The notes: a model not told the origin generated them from the sequence alone. DNA of 32,494 nt from an uncultured Deferribacteraceae bacterium (GCA_947041225.1 CAMRDM010000015.1:1-32494), one strand, 5' to 3'; counted from the first letter of the stretch, positions 1-8,503 are shown. Made by a program: numbers and translations.

Positions 1-2
1 AA

Positions 3-80
3 ATGAGTTTTTACAGTGCAACAAATAGAAGTTACGATAGTAATAATATTGAGTTGTTAAAAATAATAGATAGATTATAG
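3..80 (+). pseudogene. Truncated thiH 5' copy, 25-codon mini-ORF (copy 1)
   Basis: This mini-ORF begins like thiH (MSFYSATNRSYD), continues S-N-N-I-E-L-L-K-I-I-D-R-L and ends at TAG. Compared with thiH it has two extra codons after the YD pair, then diverges and stops where thiH reads on into its conserved body. It is most simply a leftover of partial gene duplication. A translated leader peptide cannot be excluded because its ATG context matches that of thiH. Confidence 0.6.
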
Positions 81-113
81 ATGATAAAGACATGTAATGG
101 TAAAGGTAGATAA

Positions 114-191
114 ATGAGTTGTTACAGTGCAACAAATAGAAGTTACGATAGTAATAATATTGAGTTATTAAAAATAATAGATAGATTATAG
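114..191 (+). pseudogene. Truncated thiH 5' copy, 25-codon mini-ORF (copy 2)
   Basis: This is the second repeat unit. It encodes the same 25 residues as the first except Cys in place of Phe at residue 3. The ATG is preceded by the same AAGGT-containing segment found before thiH, so it may be translated. The stop lies 33 bases before the thiH start, which could allow re-initiation on thiH. Confidence 0.6.
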
Positions 192-224
192 ACGATAAAG
201 ACATGTAATGGTAAAGGTAAATAA

Positions 225-1325
225 ATGAGTTTTTACAGTGCAATAAATAGAAGTTACGATAACGATGAGTTGTTAAAAATAATAGGTAGTAGAACAGAGA
301 AAGATGTTGAGATCGCTCTATCTAAAACGAAATTAGATGAGATGGATTTAATGGCTCTTCTATCCCCTAAAGCAGATAAATATCTTGAAGTTATGGGAGA
401 GTTATCAAGAAAAATCACTATACAACGATTTGGTAAAACGATAAAAATGTATACCCCTATGTATCTTTCTAATGAGTGCATAAACTCTTGTGTATATTGT
501 GGATTTAGTATAAAAAATAAGATAGATAGAATAAGTTTAACTGCTAGTCAAATTGAAGATGAACTTGCTATCATACTTAATTACGGTATAAAGAATCTTC
601 TTCTTGTGTCTGGAGATAGCCCTAAAATATACACCGATGAAATGATAGTTGAAGCTGTACAAATAGCTAAAAAATATTTTCCGTATGTAGCAGTAGAAGT
701 TAGAGCCTTAGAGAAAGATACTTATCAAGCGTTGCATAATGCAGGTGTTGATGGATTAACAATGTTTCAAGAAACATATCTTGAAGATGAGTATAATAAG
801 TTTCATCCAGCAGGACCTAAATCTGATTATCAATATAGATTATCTGCTCCACAAAGAGCAGCTGAGGCTGGAATAAGAAATATAGGGCTTGGATCACTTC
901 TCGGCTTAACAGATTATAGGTTAGAGATGTTTTATCTAAATCTGCATACACGACACTTTATGAAATATTATCCGACAACACATATATCAGCATCCTTTCC
1001 AAGACTTAGATCTTCAGCTGGTGCGTTTGCTCCTAAATACGATATTAAAGATAGAGACCTTTACAAATCTATCTTTGCATATAGAATATTTAATCACGAT
1101 GCAGGGATAAATATCTCAACAAGAGAGCCTAGAGAGTTAAGAGATAGATTAATTCATCTCGGTGCAACAATTATGAGCGCAGGATCTAAAACCGATCCTG
1201 GTGGATACTCAAATGAAAACCGTAACGCAGAACAGTTCTCTATTGATGATGATAGATCTGTTGAAGTAATGGTATCCACAATCAAATCATCTGGGTACGA
1301 AGCTGTGATGAAAGATTGGTTCTAG
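225..1325 (+). CDS. thiH: 2-iminoacetate synthase ThiH (radical SAM)
   Basis: ThiH cleaves tyrosine with S-adenosylmethionine radical chemistry to give dehydroglycine and p-cresol, the glycine-derived part of the thiamine thiazole ring. The 366-residue length is typical of the family. The radical SAM cluster motif C-x3-C-x2-C is visible at Cys85, Cys89 and Cys92, inside LSNECINSCVYCGF. The C-terminal part has the family-like STREP and SAGSKTDPGGY segments. It lies after two truncated copies of its own 5' end, and thiG/thiS-type partners would be expected to the left of the window. The ATG at 225 is preceded by an AAGGT ribosome-binding segment. HydG is a related family, but nothing here suggests hydrogenase maturation. 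Confidence 0.93.
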   Translation: MSFYSAINRSYDNDELLKIIGSRTEKDVEIALSKTKLDEMDLMALLSPKADKYLEVMGELSRKITIQRFGKTIKMYTPMYLSNECINSCVYCGFSIKNKIDRISLTASQIEDELAIILNYGIKNLLLVSGDSPKIYTDEMIVEAVQIAKKYFPYVAVEVRALEKDTYQALHNAGVDGLTMFQETYLEDEYNKFHPAGPKSDYQYRLSAPQRAAEAGIRNIGLGSLLGLTDYRLEMFYLNLHTRHFMKYYPTTHISASFPRLRSSAGAFAPKYDIKDRDLYKSIFAYRIFNHDAGINISTREPRELRDRLIHLGATIMSAGSKTDPGGYSNENRNAEQFSIDDDRSVEVMVSTIKSSGYEAVMKDWF

Positions 1326-1386
1326 TTGGTTCAAAAAGCTAATAACAAGATTTTAAGTCGATGTTTTAATGAAGGGGGATAGTACA

Positions 1387-2556
1387 TTGAGTAAGGATAA
1401 AGAGAGGAACACTGAAAATAATGGTGGTGAGTTAGATCCTAAGGTTAAAAGTGATCTTGAGAAACATAAGTATACTCATGTACCTGCTAACCTTATCGAT
1501 CGAATGAACGAAATTAGTGAAAAAGAGAAAACTACAAGAGCTAGTATTTATCGTACAACTAGTAAGAGTAAACCTACTAAAAAAGAGGTTGTCGCTACAT
1601 CAAGCATATCTACTAGTATTATAATTGTACTTATTTTACTTTCAATATTAGTACTCGTGATATTGGCTGGAATAATTATCTCTCTAACAATAGATAAAAG
1701 TGGAAAGATGTTAAATATGTTGCCTCAACCGATTGCATCTATATTACAACAATCGAACAATACGCCTATCAATCAAATACCCGATGATAGAGTATATGTA
1801 ACTGGTAGTGGAAGAACACAAGATACAGATAGACAATCATCAAGATATAATAACCAATCTTATAATCAAGATGTTTATAAAGATCGTAATGGTAGCCCTG
1901 CTCTATTTGATCTAAGTAGTGATAGTAAAATTGCTAACTTGATAACATCTATTGGTAATCCAGATATATATGATAGAGATGGATTAACACTTATGCATCA
2001 TCTTGTAAGAGATAATAAGTTACCTGGTATACAACAACTTATCGCAAGAGGAGCTGATGTTGATAAACCAGATATATTAGAGAATACACCGTTAATGTAT
2101 GCAGCAAGATACGGCAACACAGCTGTTATACAAAATCTATTAGATTATGGAGCAAATATTAACGCCTTATCTCTAAACGGTAACACTGCATTATCTATAG
2201 CTGCAGATAACGGCGATGCACCGATGCTATCGTTTCTAAAAAGAAAAGGAGCAAACGCTGAATTGATTGACAAAAATGGTAACTCTCCTATAATGAAGTC
2301 ATCATCTAAAGGGCATGTTGATGCTACAAAAAGACTTATTGAACAAAATGTATTGTTAAACAATCGTAATAATGGTGGTAAAACGGCGTTAGCGTTAGCC
2401 GCTGAAAATGGACACGGAAGAGTTGTGAAACTTCTTCTAGAAGCTGGAGCTGATCCATTAATTACTGATAACTTAGGGAAAGACCCTATAGGAAATGCAG
2501 AGAAATTTAATCACGATAATACTGCTGATATTATTAAAAAGTTTATCGCACAATAA
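1387..2556 (+). CDS. Single-pass membrane protein with C-terminal ankyrin repeats
   Basis: The protein has a charged N-terminal region of about 70 residues ending in a Lys/Arg-rich stretch, one strong hydrophobic segment (ISTSIIIVLILLSILVLVIL and the residues after it), a polar Asn/Gln/Ser-rich linker, then about five to six ankyrin repeats to the C-terminus. Repeat hallmarks include NTPLMYAARYGN, GNTALSIAADNGD and KTALALAAENGHG. Positive residues before the membrane segment predict the N-terminus inside and the ankyrin domain in the periplasm. I prefer the TTG at 1387, which has an AAGGGGG motif 8 bases upstream. An in-frame ATG at 1369 has no ribosome-binding site. The gene sits 58 bases before gspG, so it may belong to the secretion locus. 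Its function is unknown. Confidence 0.8.
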   Translation: MSKDKERNTENNGGELDPKVKSDLEKHKYTHVPANLIDRMNEISEKEKTTRASIYRTTSKSKPTKKEVVATSSISTSIIIVLILLSILVLVILAGIIISLTIDKSGKMLNMLPQPIASILQQSNNTPINQIPDDRVYVTGSGRTQDTDRQSSRYNNQSYNQDVYKDRNGSPALFDLSSDSKIANLITSIGNPDIYDRDGLTLMHHLVRDNKLPGIQQLIARGADVDKPDILENTPLMYAARYGNTAVIQNLLDYGANINALSLNGNTALSIAADNGDAPMLSFLKRKGANAELIDKNGNSPIMKSSSKGHVDATKRLIEQNVLLNNRNNGGKTALALAAENGHGRVVKLLLEAGADPLITDNLGKDPIGNAEKFNHDNTADIIKKFIAQ

Positions 2557-2614
2557 AGTTAAGTATGAAACAATAATAATAAATTATTTATTAAAATTTT
2601 GAGAGGTTATTTTT

Positions 2615-3046
2615 ATGAAAACTGGATTTACATTAATTGAGCTTATGGTGGTATTAGTTATTTTAGGTCTTCTTGCAACATTTATCGGGCCAGCGATTTT
2701 AGGTAAACCTGATGAAGCTAGAGTTATTAAAACTAAAAATGATATGTCTGCTATTGAGACAGCGTTAAAAATGTATAAAGTTGATAACAGTCTATACCCT
2801 TCTACAGAGCAAGGTTTAGGTGCACTTATTGAGAAACCAACTATCGATCCTGTTCCTAGAAATTGGAACTCATCAGGATATATGGATCTAACCGATCTTC
2901 CTGTTGATCCTTGGGGTATGCAATTTATTTATCGTTCTCCAACAGATGTTGAAGATAGAGATTACGAGATAATATCGTACGGAGCTGATGGTAAAGAAGG
3001 TGGTACTGGAGTTAGCGCAGATATTAAAAGTTTTGAAATACAATAA
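2615..3046 (+). CDS. gspG: T2SS major pseudopilin GspG
   Basis: GspG is the main subunit of the periplasmic pseudopilus that drives cargo through the type II secretin. The class III prepilin leader is very short (MKTG), with cleavage expected before Phe5, followed by [19 protein letters not shown] with Glu at mature position 5. The C-terminal half shows family signatures: [11 protein letters not shown], a DPWG motif, and the calcium-loop-like YGADGKEGG region. The length of 143 residues is usual. A GAGAGG ribosome-binding site precedes the ATG. It starts the run of gsp genes that continues to 8407. Confidence 0.95.
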   Translation: MKTGFTLIELMVVLVILGLLATFIGPAILGKPDEARVIKTKNDMSAIETALKMYKVDNSLYPSTEQGLGALIEKPTIDPVPRNWNSSGYMDLTDLPVDPWGMQFIYRSPTDVEDRDYEIISYGADGKEGGTGVSADIKSFEIQ

Positions 3047-3049
3047 ATT

Positions 3050-3778
3050 ATGGAATTGATTAGAGATGAGTGGTCTAAATCAGATTACTCTGATTTTAAA
3101 AACTTTTTAAAAACTTATGAAGATGTAGAATATAAAAAGTTTCACTCATCTCTAGTTCCTAATATCGGTTCATTTATCGGCATACGAATACCTATGCTTA
3201 GAGAGATATCTAAGCATATATTAAAGGGTAATTATAGATCATTTCTATTACAATCAAAATCAGATATTTATGAAGAGAAAATGATACATGGATTAGTTAT
3301 CGCAGGAATGAAAGAGAGCTTTACGGATACACTTCCTCTATTTAGCGACTACGTCAAAACAATAGATAATTGGGCTACATGCGATACTGTATCGACATCT
3401 ATGAAAGTTATAAGAAAAAACAGAACGATAGCTTATGAATATATTAAACAACTACTTAAAAGCGATAAAGAGTATGAATTACGAACTGCATTTGTGCTTC
3501 TACTATCGCACTTTATCGTAGATGAATATATTGAAGCTATCTTTTTACATTGCGATACAGTTAAAAATGATGAATACTATCTAAAGATGGCTGTAGCGTG
3601 GTTACTATCTGTTATGTATGCAAAACACCCTAAGGAGTGTATGGCATATTTTAAAAGATGCGATCTTGATGATTGGATATTTAATAAAGCTATACAAAAA
3701 TGCTTAGAATCAAAACGAATAACTGATAGCGATAAAGTACTGTTAAAAAATATGAAAAGAAAAATAGTGAAAAGTTGA
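3050..3778 (+). CDS. AlkD-family DNA alkylation repair protein (HEAT-like repeats)
   Basis: This is a 242-residue all-helical protein of the AlkD DNA glycosylase family, which removes N3- and N7-alkylpurines without base flipping. Residues equivalent to the Bacillus cereus AlkD active site can be placed: Trp108 and Asp112 in the DNWATCD motif, Arg145 in ELRTAF, and Trp184 in AVAWLLSVM. The protein therefore looks catalytically intact. It lies 3 bases after gspG and before gspH, so it is very probably cotranscribed with secretion genes. That is an unusual place for a cytoplasmic repair enzyme. There is no signal peptide. Substrate specificity cannot be read from sequence. Confidence 0.88.
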   Translation: MELIRDEWSKSDYSDFKNFLKTYEDVEYKKFHSSLVPNIGSFIGIRIPMLREISKHILKGNYRSFLLQSKSDIYEEKMIHGLVIAGMKESFTDTLPLFSDYVKTIDNWATCDTVSTSMKVIRKNRTIAYEYIKQLLKSDKEYELRTAFVLLLSHFIVDEYIEAIFLHCDTVKNDEYYLKMAVAWLLSVMYAKHPKECMAYFKRCDLDDWIFNKAIQKCLESKRITDSDKVLLKNMKRKIVKS

Positions 3779-3846
3779 TAACTTAATAAACAATTAACCT
3801 TGTATAATATTATTAGATTTTACAACAATTTAAAGAGTAATAGTTT

Positions 3847-4356
3847 TTGACTAATAGGCTGACTGATAGGAAAATAGAAATTACTGATAACATTAACAAC
3901 CGTAAATTAATATTTGAAAGAAGTAAAAAGGGTTTTACGATCGTTGAGCTTATGGTTGTTATGCTTATAATCGGACTTGGCTTAATGAGTTTTACACCTA
4001 AACTATTAACTCCAACATCGCTTGCCGAAGATGATAGATTAATGTTCTTCGACAAACTGATAGAGGAACATTACGAACGTGCAATCGAACTTGGTAGACC
4101 AACATATTTTACTGGTTTCAAAGGTTCGGCGAATATACAAACATACGACGGAAAAGCTGTAACTATACCTAACGTTAAATCTATTCAAGAAGCTAAAGTG
4201 AACGGATATTTAACAAGAGGTTTAGAGTACGGTGTTAGGGTCTACCCTGATGGGTTTGTAGATCATTTTGAAATTATCGATACAGAGGATATTATTATCG
4301 AGTCTGTACCGTTACTAATGATAACTAAATACGACGATACAAGAGATGAGTTATGA
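3847..4356 (+). CDS. gspH: T2SS minor pseudopilin GspH
   Basis: The prepilin motif KKGFTIVELMVVMLIIGLGL identifies a pseudopilin, and the position before gspI and gspJ identifies GspH, part of the pseudopilus tip complex. The only usable start is TTG at 3847, with AAAGAG about 10 bases upstream. That gives a leader of about 30 residues before the cleavage glycine, much longer than the 4-6 residues of gspG, gspI and gspJ here. No ATG, GTG or TTG lies nearer the motif in frame. The gene ends in an ATGA overlap with gspI. A 68-base gap separates it from the AlkD gene, the largest gap inside the cluster. Confidence 0.85.
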   Translation: MTNRLTDRKIEITDNINNRKLIFERSKKGFTIVELMVVMLIIGLGLMSFTPKLLTPTSLAEDDRLMFFDKLIEEHYERAIELGRPTYFTGFKGSANIQTYDGKAVTIPNVKSIQEAKVNGYLTRGLEYGVRVYPDGFVDHFEIIDTEDIIIESVPLLMITKYDDTRDEL

Positions 4357-4691
4357 AAGCTAGAGAAGGTTTCACACTTATAGAGGTTCTAGTTTCCCTT
4401 GTAGTTTTATCTATTAGCTTAACTGCGGTGTACTCTATTTTACAGAACTCTCTTAGCAATATTGATATCGCTCAAAATAAAACTTTCGTAGCAGAAATCG
4501 GGTATGAAAGGATAATTAGAGAGATAACTTATCCAAACGCCGTCTATAGCGATAAAGAAGAACATAATGGTATAACTGTAAATTATGAGTTTGAAAGAGA
4601 AAGTACTCCTATCCCTACTGTTATGGAAATTACGATGACTGTATCAACTGATGAGGCATCAACTATATTTGTCTACTACGTGCAAGAGTAG
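4353..4691 (+). CDS. gspI: T2SS minor pseudopilin GspI
   Basis: This short 112-residue protein has a prepilin leader MKAREG and the core FTLIEVLVSLVVLSISL, with Glu5 in place, followed by the helix containing YSILQNSLSNIDIAQNKTFV, as in GspI. GspI nucleates the GspI-J-K tip complex of the pseudopilus. Its ATG overlaps the gspH stop by four bases, which indicates translational coupling. The stop is 3 bases before gspJ. Assignment to GspI rather than another minor pseudopilin rests on size, the EVLVSL core and gene order. Confidence 0.87.
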   Translation: MKAREGFTLIEVLVSLVVLSISLTAVYSILQNSLSNIDIAQNKTFVAEIGYERIIREITYPNAVYSDKEEHNGITVNYEFERESTPIPTVMEITMTVSTDEASTIFVYYVQE

Positions 4692-4694
4692 TTT

Positions 4695-5207
4695 ATGAGA
4701 AGTGGATTTACTATAATTGAACTGTTGATATCTCTATTTATATCATCATTTGTTGCGATGGGATTATTCTCTGTTATATCATCAATATCTGATATACGCT
4801 CAGGGATTGTCGATTCTAGCAACAATATTATAACTAAAGAAAAGTTATCGTTAATCATAAATAGAGATACAAGAATGATGTTAGATACAGGGTTTACTGT
4901 TGACTCAACTGAAGATAAACGTAAACTAAAATTTAATACATTTAATAGTTTGAGGTTTAATAAATCTGTACCTGTCGAAGTTGTGTACTATATAGATGAT
5001 GATAATTATCTTATTAGAAGAGAGAGTAGTACAGAACTACTTTATGAAATGGAGATGAAGTTAATCTCTAATGCTACAGAGATGAATATGAATTTCTACG
5101 ACGGAATTGAGTATCAAGAAGATAATGTTAATAAAGCAAAATTGTTAAAAATAGATATAACTATCGGAGAAAAGATCATAACTATTTTCACTGGGATGAT
5201 AAAATAG
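4695..5207 (+). CDS. gspJ: T2SS minor pseudopilin GspJ
   Basis: The leader is MRSG and the core is FTIIELLISLFISSFVAMGL, with Glu5 conserved. The 170-residue length and position between gspI and gspK fit GspJ, a member of the tip complex. The remainder is a beta-rich globular region typical of the family with little local motif identity. It starts 3 bases after gspI and lies 21 bases before gspK. Confidence 0.86.
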   Translation: MRSGFTIIELLISLFISSFVAMGLFSVISSISDIRSGIVDSSNNIITKEKLSLIINRDTRMMLDTGFTVDSTEDKRKLKFNTFNSLRFNKSVPVEVVYYIDDDNYLIRRESSTELLYEMEMKLISNATEMNMNFYDGIEYQEDNVNKAKLLKIDITIGEKIITIFTGMIK

Positions 5208-5228
5208 TGATAAACGGTGGAATAGTAA

Positions 5229-6137
5229 ATGTTTAAATTAAAAGAAGGATCTGTACTTATATCGGTGATAATAATTATAGCTGTGGCACTTAGCTTAGTT
5301 ATTGTTGTGTATGAAAGAACAACATCATCATACAGTTCGGTTGTGAAGCAACAGTATGAGTATCAGAAAGCTATCTACTCTGTAACTGCGGTTGAAGCAT
5401 TAAAATCTCTTTTTAAATATGATAATACAAGGTATGATGGACAAACAGATATTTGGAATGCTGTTCCTCCTATCCCTATACAAGACGGATTTTTAACTAT
5501 TACTATTACCCCTGTAAATGCAAAGTTTCCTATAAACGGACTCGCAAACGCTAATGAAGAAATTAGAGATAGATACGCTGACGCATTTAGAACATTATTA
5601 GAAGAGAAAGAACTACCGATAGATATAGTTGATGATACATTAAGTTATCTAGGTACAGGATATCTTAACGCTGCACTTGTTGATGAGTCCTCATCTCCTT
5701 ACGGATATAGAGGTGGTAAACTTCAATCGTTAGCGGAGGCTTTTTATATACCAGCTATCGGCGTAGAGTTTAATAAAGTTGCCGAGTTCGCATCAATGGG
5801 AGATCCTAACGGTAAAGTGAACCTCAACTTCGCAAGCAGAGAGGTTATCGTAGCATTGATACCTGAACTTGAACCGTATGTTGATGCTATCATAACTGCT
5901 AGAGATGAGAACGATTTAGAAGATGTGTCTGATGTTTACGAACTAATGGGTGGATCAAGTCAAGATACTTATAATACTGCTCTTAATTTTTTTGATGTTA
6001 AATCGCAGTACTTTTATGTTAAAATAGAGATCATTATACAAGACGATATAAGTTACTACCATATATTATTTGATAAGAACGGTACTAACGCAAGTATAAT
6101 AAAATATATAGAAGGTGGAAGCATTGAATACTTCTGA
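5229..6137 (+). CDS. gspK: T2SS minor pseudopilin GspK
   Basis: At 302 residues this is the large minor pseudopilin that caps the pseudopilus. The leader MFKLKEG is followed by SVLISVIIIIAVALSLVIV. The mature position 5 glutamate is absent (Ser instead), as is normal for GspK. A helical insertion typical of the family is visible around residues 195-245, with DPNGKVNLNFASREV, IPELEPYVDAII and the DVYELMG ending. A GGTGG ribosome-binding site lies about 7 bases before ATG 5229. The 3' end overlaps the preferred gspL start by 14 bases. Confidence 0.88.
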   Translation: MFKLKEGSVLISVIIIIAVALSLVIVVYERTTSSYSSVVKQQYEYQKAIYSVTAVEALKSLFKYDNTRYDGQTDIWNAVPPIPIQDGFLTITITPVNAKFPINGLANANEEIRDRYADAFRTLLEEKELPIDIVDDTLSYLGTGYLNAALVDESSSPYGYRGGKLQSLAEAFYIPAIGVEFNKVAEFASMGDPNGKVNLNFASREVIVALIPELEPYVDAIITARDENDLEDVSDVYELMGGSSQDTYNTALNFFDVKSQYFYVKIEIIIQDDISYYHILFDKNGTNASIIKYIEGGSIEYF

Positions 6138-7134
6138 AAAAATTTATTATCTTAAAGATGATAAAATAAAATTATTAAACTCTACTCTAGCCTCAGAGTT
6201 TGAACTAGAAGCAGAGATACCTCTTCCTCAAAAATATTCGCTACTTATAGATGATGAATATCTATTCTATATGAGTATGCCGAAAATTAATGCTACTGGT
6301 AAAAAACTTACATCTATTGTTAAGAACTTTGTTTCAACAAAACTTCCCGGTGAAGATGTTACCCTTTTATCGTATCTAGTTTTAGGTAATAGTATAGTAA
6401 TCGTAATTATATCTGAAAGATTTAAAGAGATCATAACATCACATATGCCGATGTTTTCAAATGCGATTAAAGTAACTACTCCGTTTATTGAATCAATATC
6501 TAGATACTCTGATTTTTTATATTCTGACGGTAATAAAATATATGAAGTAAAAGATAATAGTATTAGTAATAAAGCAGTAGCAGAAGATATTGTGGCACTT
6601 AACTCTAAACAGTTTATTGAAGATATGGATGAACTATTAAATAATATCCGTTTCCCGTTTGTTAGAAAAAAATCTAGATTACATAATTTTCCTATGCTAC
6701 TTCCAGCTGCATCACTACTTGCTTTATATCTTATTTTTGTAATCGGAAATATTATATCTGTATCAAAATATAAAAAAATCGAAGCAGAGTACTCTGCGAT
6801 GCTTAACACCATCTATACAGAAGCAGGTGTCGCAGGAACAACTGATCCATACGGGATACTACTTTCAAAAGCTGGTAGAAAAAATAATAAGTTTGAAGGC
6901 GATAGATTAATTAAAATCCTTGATGAAATATCTACTGTACCACAAGATAATATAACGTTAGAATCTTTCTCATACAGAGATAAATCATTTCGTGTAAACG
7001 GTATAGCTAAAGACTTTACTGTGCTAGAAAAGTTTGAAAAAGAGATGGAAACAAAAACTAAAGAAGAAGTTACAATAACTGATAGTAAGACATCTGAAAA
7101 TGGAGTTGTCTTTTCATTGAGGTACGAAAAATGA
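6124..7134 (+). CDS. gspL: T2SS inner-membrane platform protein GspL
   Basis: GspL links the cytoplasmic ATPase GspE to the inner-membrane platform. This protein has a cytoplasmic N-terminal domain of about 190 residues, a basic stretch (VRKKSRLH), one transmembrane helix (LLPAASLLALYLIFVIGNII) and a periplasmic ferredoxin-like domain near the C-terminus. Overall similarity to textbook GspL is weak, so the call depends on architecture and on order between gspK and gspM. I place the start at TTG 6124, with AAGGTGG 5 bases upstream. A GTG at 6115 is in frame but lies within that ribosome-binding site. The end shares an ATGA overlap with gspM. Confidence 0.8.
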   Translation: MNTSEKIYYLKDDKIKLLNSTLASEFELEAEIPLPQKYSLLIDDEYLFYMSMPKINATGKKLTSIVKNFVSTKLPGEDVTLLSYLVLGNSIVIVIISERFKEIITSHMPMFSNAIKVTTPFIESISRYSDFLYSDGNKIYEVKDNSISNKAVAEDIVALNSKQFIEDMDELLNNIRFPFVRKKSRLHNFPMLLPAASLLALYLIFVIGNIISVSKYKKIEAEYSAMLNTIYTEAGVAGTTDPYGILLSKAGRKNNKFEGDRLIKILDEISTVPQDNITLESFSYRDKSFRVNGIAKDFTVLEKFEKEMETKTKEEVTITDSKTSENGVVFSLRYEK

Positions 7135-7607
7135 GAAAATATTACGAAGCCAATAAACAGAAGGTACTTATCATATTCATAATCGTAACAAGCATATTCT
7201 TTTTATTTTATTGGACATTTATATTCTTTAATAGTAAAAAAGAAGAATATATTGCATCATCAGATCAACTCTATACTCAAGTTGAAAAAGCTTTGAGTTT
7301 GAAACTTACTTTAGAAAAAAGTAATAATACAGTCAACGAAGTTAAGATAGGTTTATTAGGATTTACGCAAGAACTTGCTAACAAAAAAGGGGTATCTACA
7401 AAACTTGTAACTCTTAGACCTATTAAAAGCGATCAAGATTTTGAACATGTAAATATCCGATTAGAGTCTATGTACTATACAGAAGTGATTAACGTGATAG
7501 CAGAGTTTGAACGCTATAATAACCTTTGGGTTAAAGCCGTTACATTAACTCCTAGATACGATGATAAAAAACTTGTGGATATAAATATGGAGGTAGTAAA
7601 ATTTTAG
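7131..7607 (+). CDS. gspM: T2SS assembly protein GspM
   Basis: This 158-residue bitopic protein has a short basic cytoplasmic N-terminus, a transmembrane helix (VLIIFIIVTSIFFLFYWTFI), a coiled-coil-like stretch and a small alpha/beta C-terminal domain of the GspM/PilO type. GspM partners GspL in the inner-membrane platform. The ATG overlaps the gspL stop. The gene identity rests on topology, length and its place after gspL. The GGAGG near its 3' end probably serves the next gene. Confidence 0.77.
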   Translation: MRKYYEANKQKVLIIFIIVTSIFFLFYWTFIFFNSKKEEYIASSDQLYTQVEKALSLKLTLEKSNNTVNEVKIGLLGFTQELANKKGVSTKLVTLRPIKSDQDFEHVNIRLESMYYTEVINVIAEFERYNNLWVKAVTLTPRYDDKKLVDINMEVVKF

Positions 7608-7645
7608 ATTCAATTATAAAATCAATAATTTCATTTATCACTGAA

Positions 7646-8407
7646 ATGAAAGGAAACTTAGTAAGAGGTAACCTTAAAAAAATATTACTATCAGTTCTAA
7701 CATTTGTTGTATCATCTGTTATTGTTATAATAATTTTATTTCCATATACAGACGTTGCTACAAAATATATCAATGAGAATTTAGATACGCTTCCTGTTAA
7801 AATCGCTTATGAAACTCTAAATATATCTCCGCTTGGTGCAGAGGTTGAAAATATCTCTATTGATAATCAATTAAATATTGATACTGTTGAGCTATCGTAT
7901 AACCCTATCACTGCTATTTTTAGACGAGTAGGGTTTGATGTAATAAGTGATCTATTTATCGCAAGTGGAAAATTAAAAGGAAACACAGTTGAGAGTGATA
8001 TTCGTTTATCACTTGATTCGTTAACTAAATTAATCCCAGCTAAAGCAACTGCTGGAGCAGAGTTTAATGCAAAAGGAACTTTAAATTTAGGTATTGAGTA
8101 TCTAATAGATAACGCATCAGGTAGTATTAATATCGACTCATCAACTTTAACTGTTGTAACTCCGTTTATGACGCTTGATATAGACTCATTAACTGCAAAC
8201 GCTACATTGAACGGTAACACTTTAAAAATTGATAGTATTAAGGCAACTGGTAAATCTCAGCTTGAAGGATCAGGAGTTATAAACCTTAATATGAAATCTT
8301 TAATCGACTCATCGATGGATATTAAAGGTACGGTTAACTTATCTGGATTGAAATCAGGATTTAGATTAACAGGTAGATTTAGAGCTCCGAGCTTTAAACT
8401 TCAATAA
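7646..8407 (+). CDS. gspN: T2SS-associated protein GspN
   Basis: The protein has an N-terminal membrane anchor (ILLSVLTFVVSSVIVIIILF) followed by a long periplasmic beta-rich domain with AsmA-like character (LKGNTVESDIRLSLDSL, GSGVINLNM). This matches the GspN form found downstream of gspM in deltaproteobacterial clusters. The first in-frame ATG is at 7646, but it has no ribosome-binding site. A GGAGG at 7589-7593 stands 7 bases before an in-frame ATT at 7601, so a rare ATT start adding 15 residues is possible. It is the last gsp gene of the cluster. Confidence 0.75.
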   Translation: MKGNLVRGNLKKILLSVLTFVVSSVIVIIILFPYTDVATKYINENLDTLPVKIAYETLNISPLGAEVENISIDNQLNIDTVELSYNPITAIFRRVGFDVISDLFIASGKLKGNTVESDIRLSLDSLTKLIPAKATAGAEFNAKGTLNLGIEYLIDNASGSINIDSSTLTVVTPFMTLDIDSLTANATLNGNTLKIDSIKATGKSQLEGSGVINLNMKSLIDSSMDIKGTVNLSGLKSGFRLTGRFRAPSFKLQ

Positions 8408-8503
8408 AATAATAGAAATTTCGTAACCAAAACGTGTGATTTCCGACTATGTGGATAGAGAGAAAAATTTCTCCATATAATTTTATATAATAGATAAAAA
8501 AAT

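Larger units (their letters stand above)
1..224 (+). repeat. Tandem 111-bp partial duplication of the thiH leader and 5' end
   Basis: Two near-identical 111-bp units start with ATG at 3 and 114, and the real thiH ATG follows at 225 with the same 111-bp period. The two units differ at only a few positions. Each holds a thiH-like beginning (M-S-F/C-Y-S-A-T-N-R-S-Y-D), an in-frame TAG, and a copy of the spacer and ribosome-binding segment that precedes thiH. The unit is 37 codons long, so the array keeps frame but is closed by stops. The window opens within the first unit, so more copies may lie to the left. Confidence 0.9.

Noticed and set aside
3775..3808. Internal promoter before gspH (TTGATA and TATAAT)
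   Set aside because: The two hexamers are 22 bases apart, too far for a sigma-70 promoter; the TATAAT alone is weak evidence in AT-rich DNA.
5284..5300. TGGCAC-containing sigma-54-like site inside gspK
   Set aside because: The GC element does not match (TTAG instead of TTGC) and the position is within a coding region.
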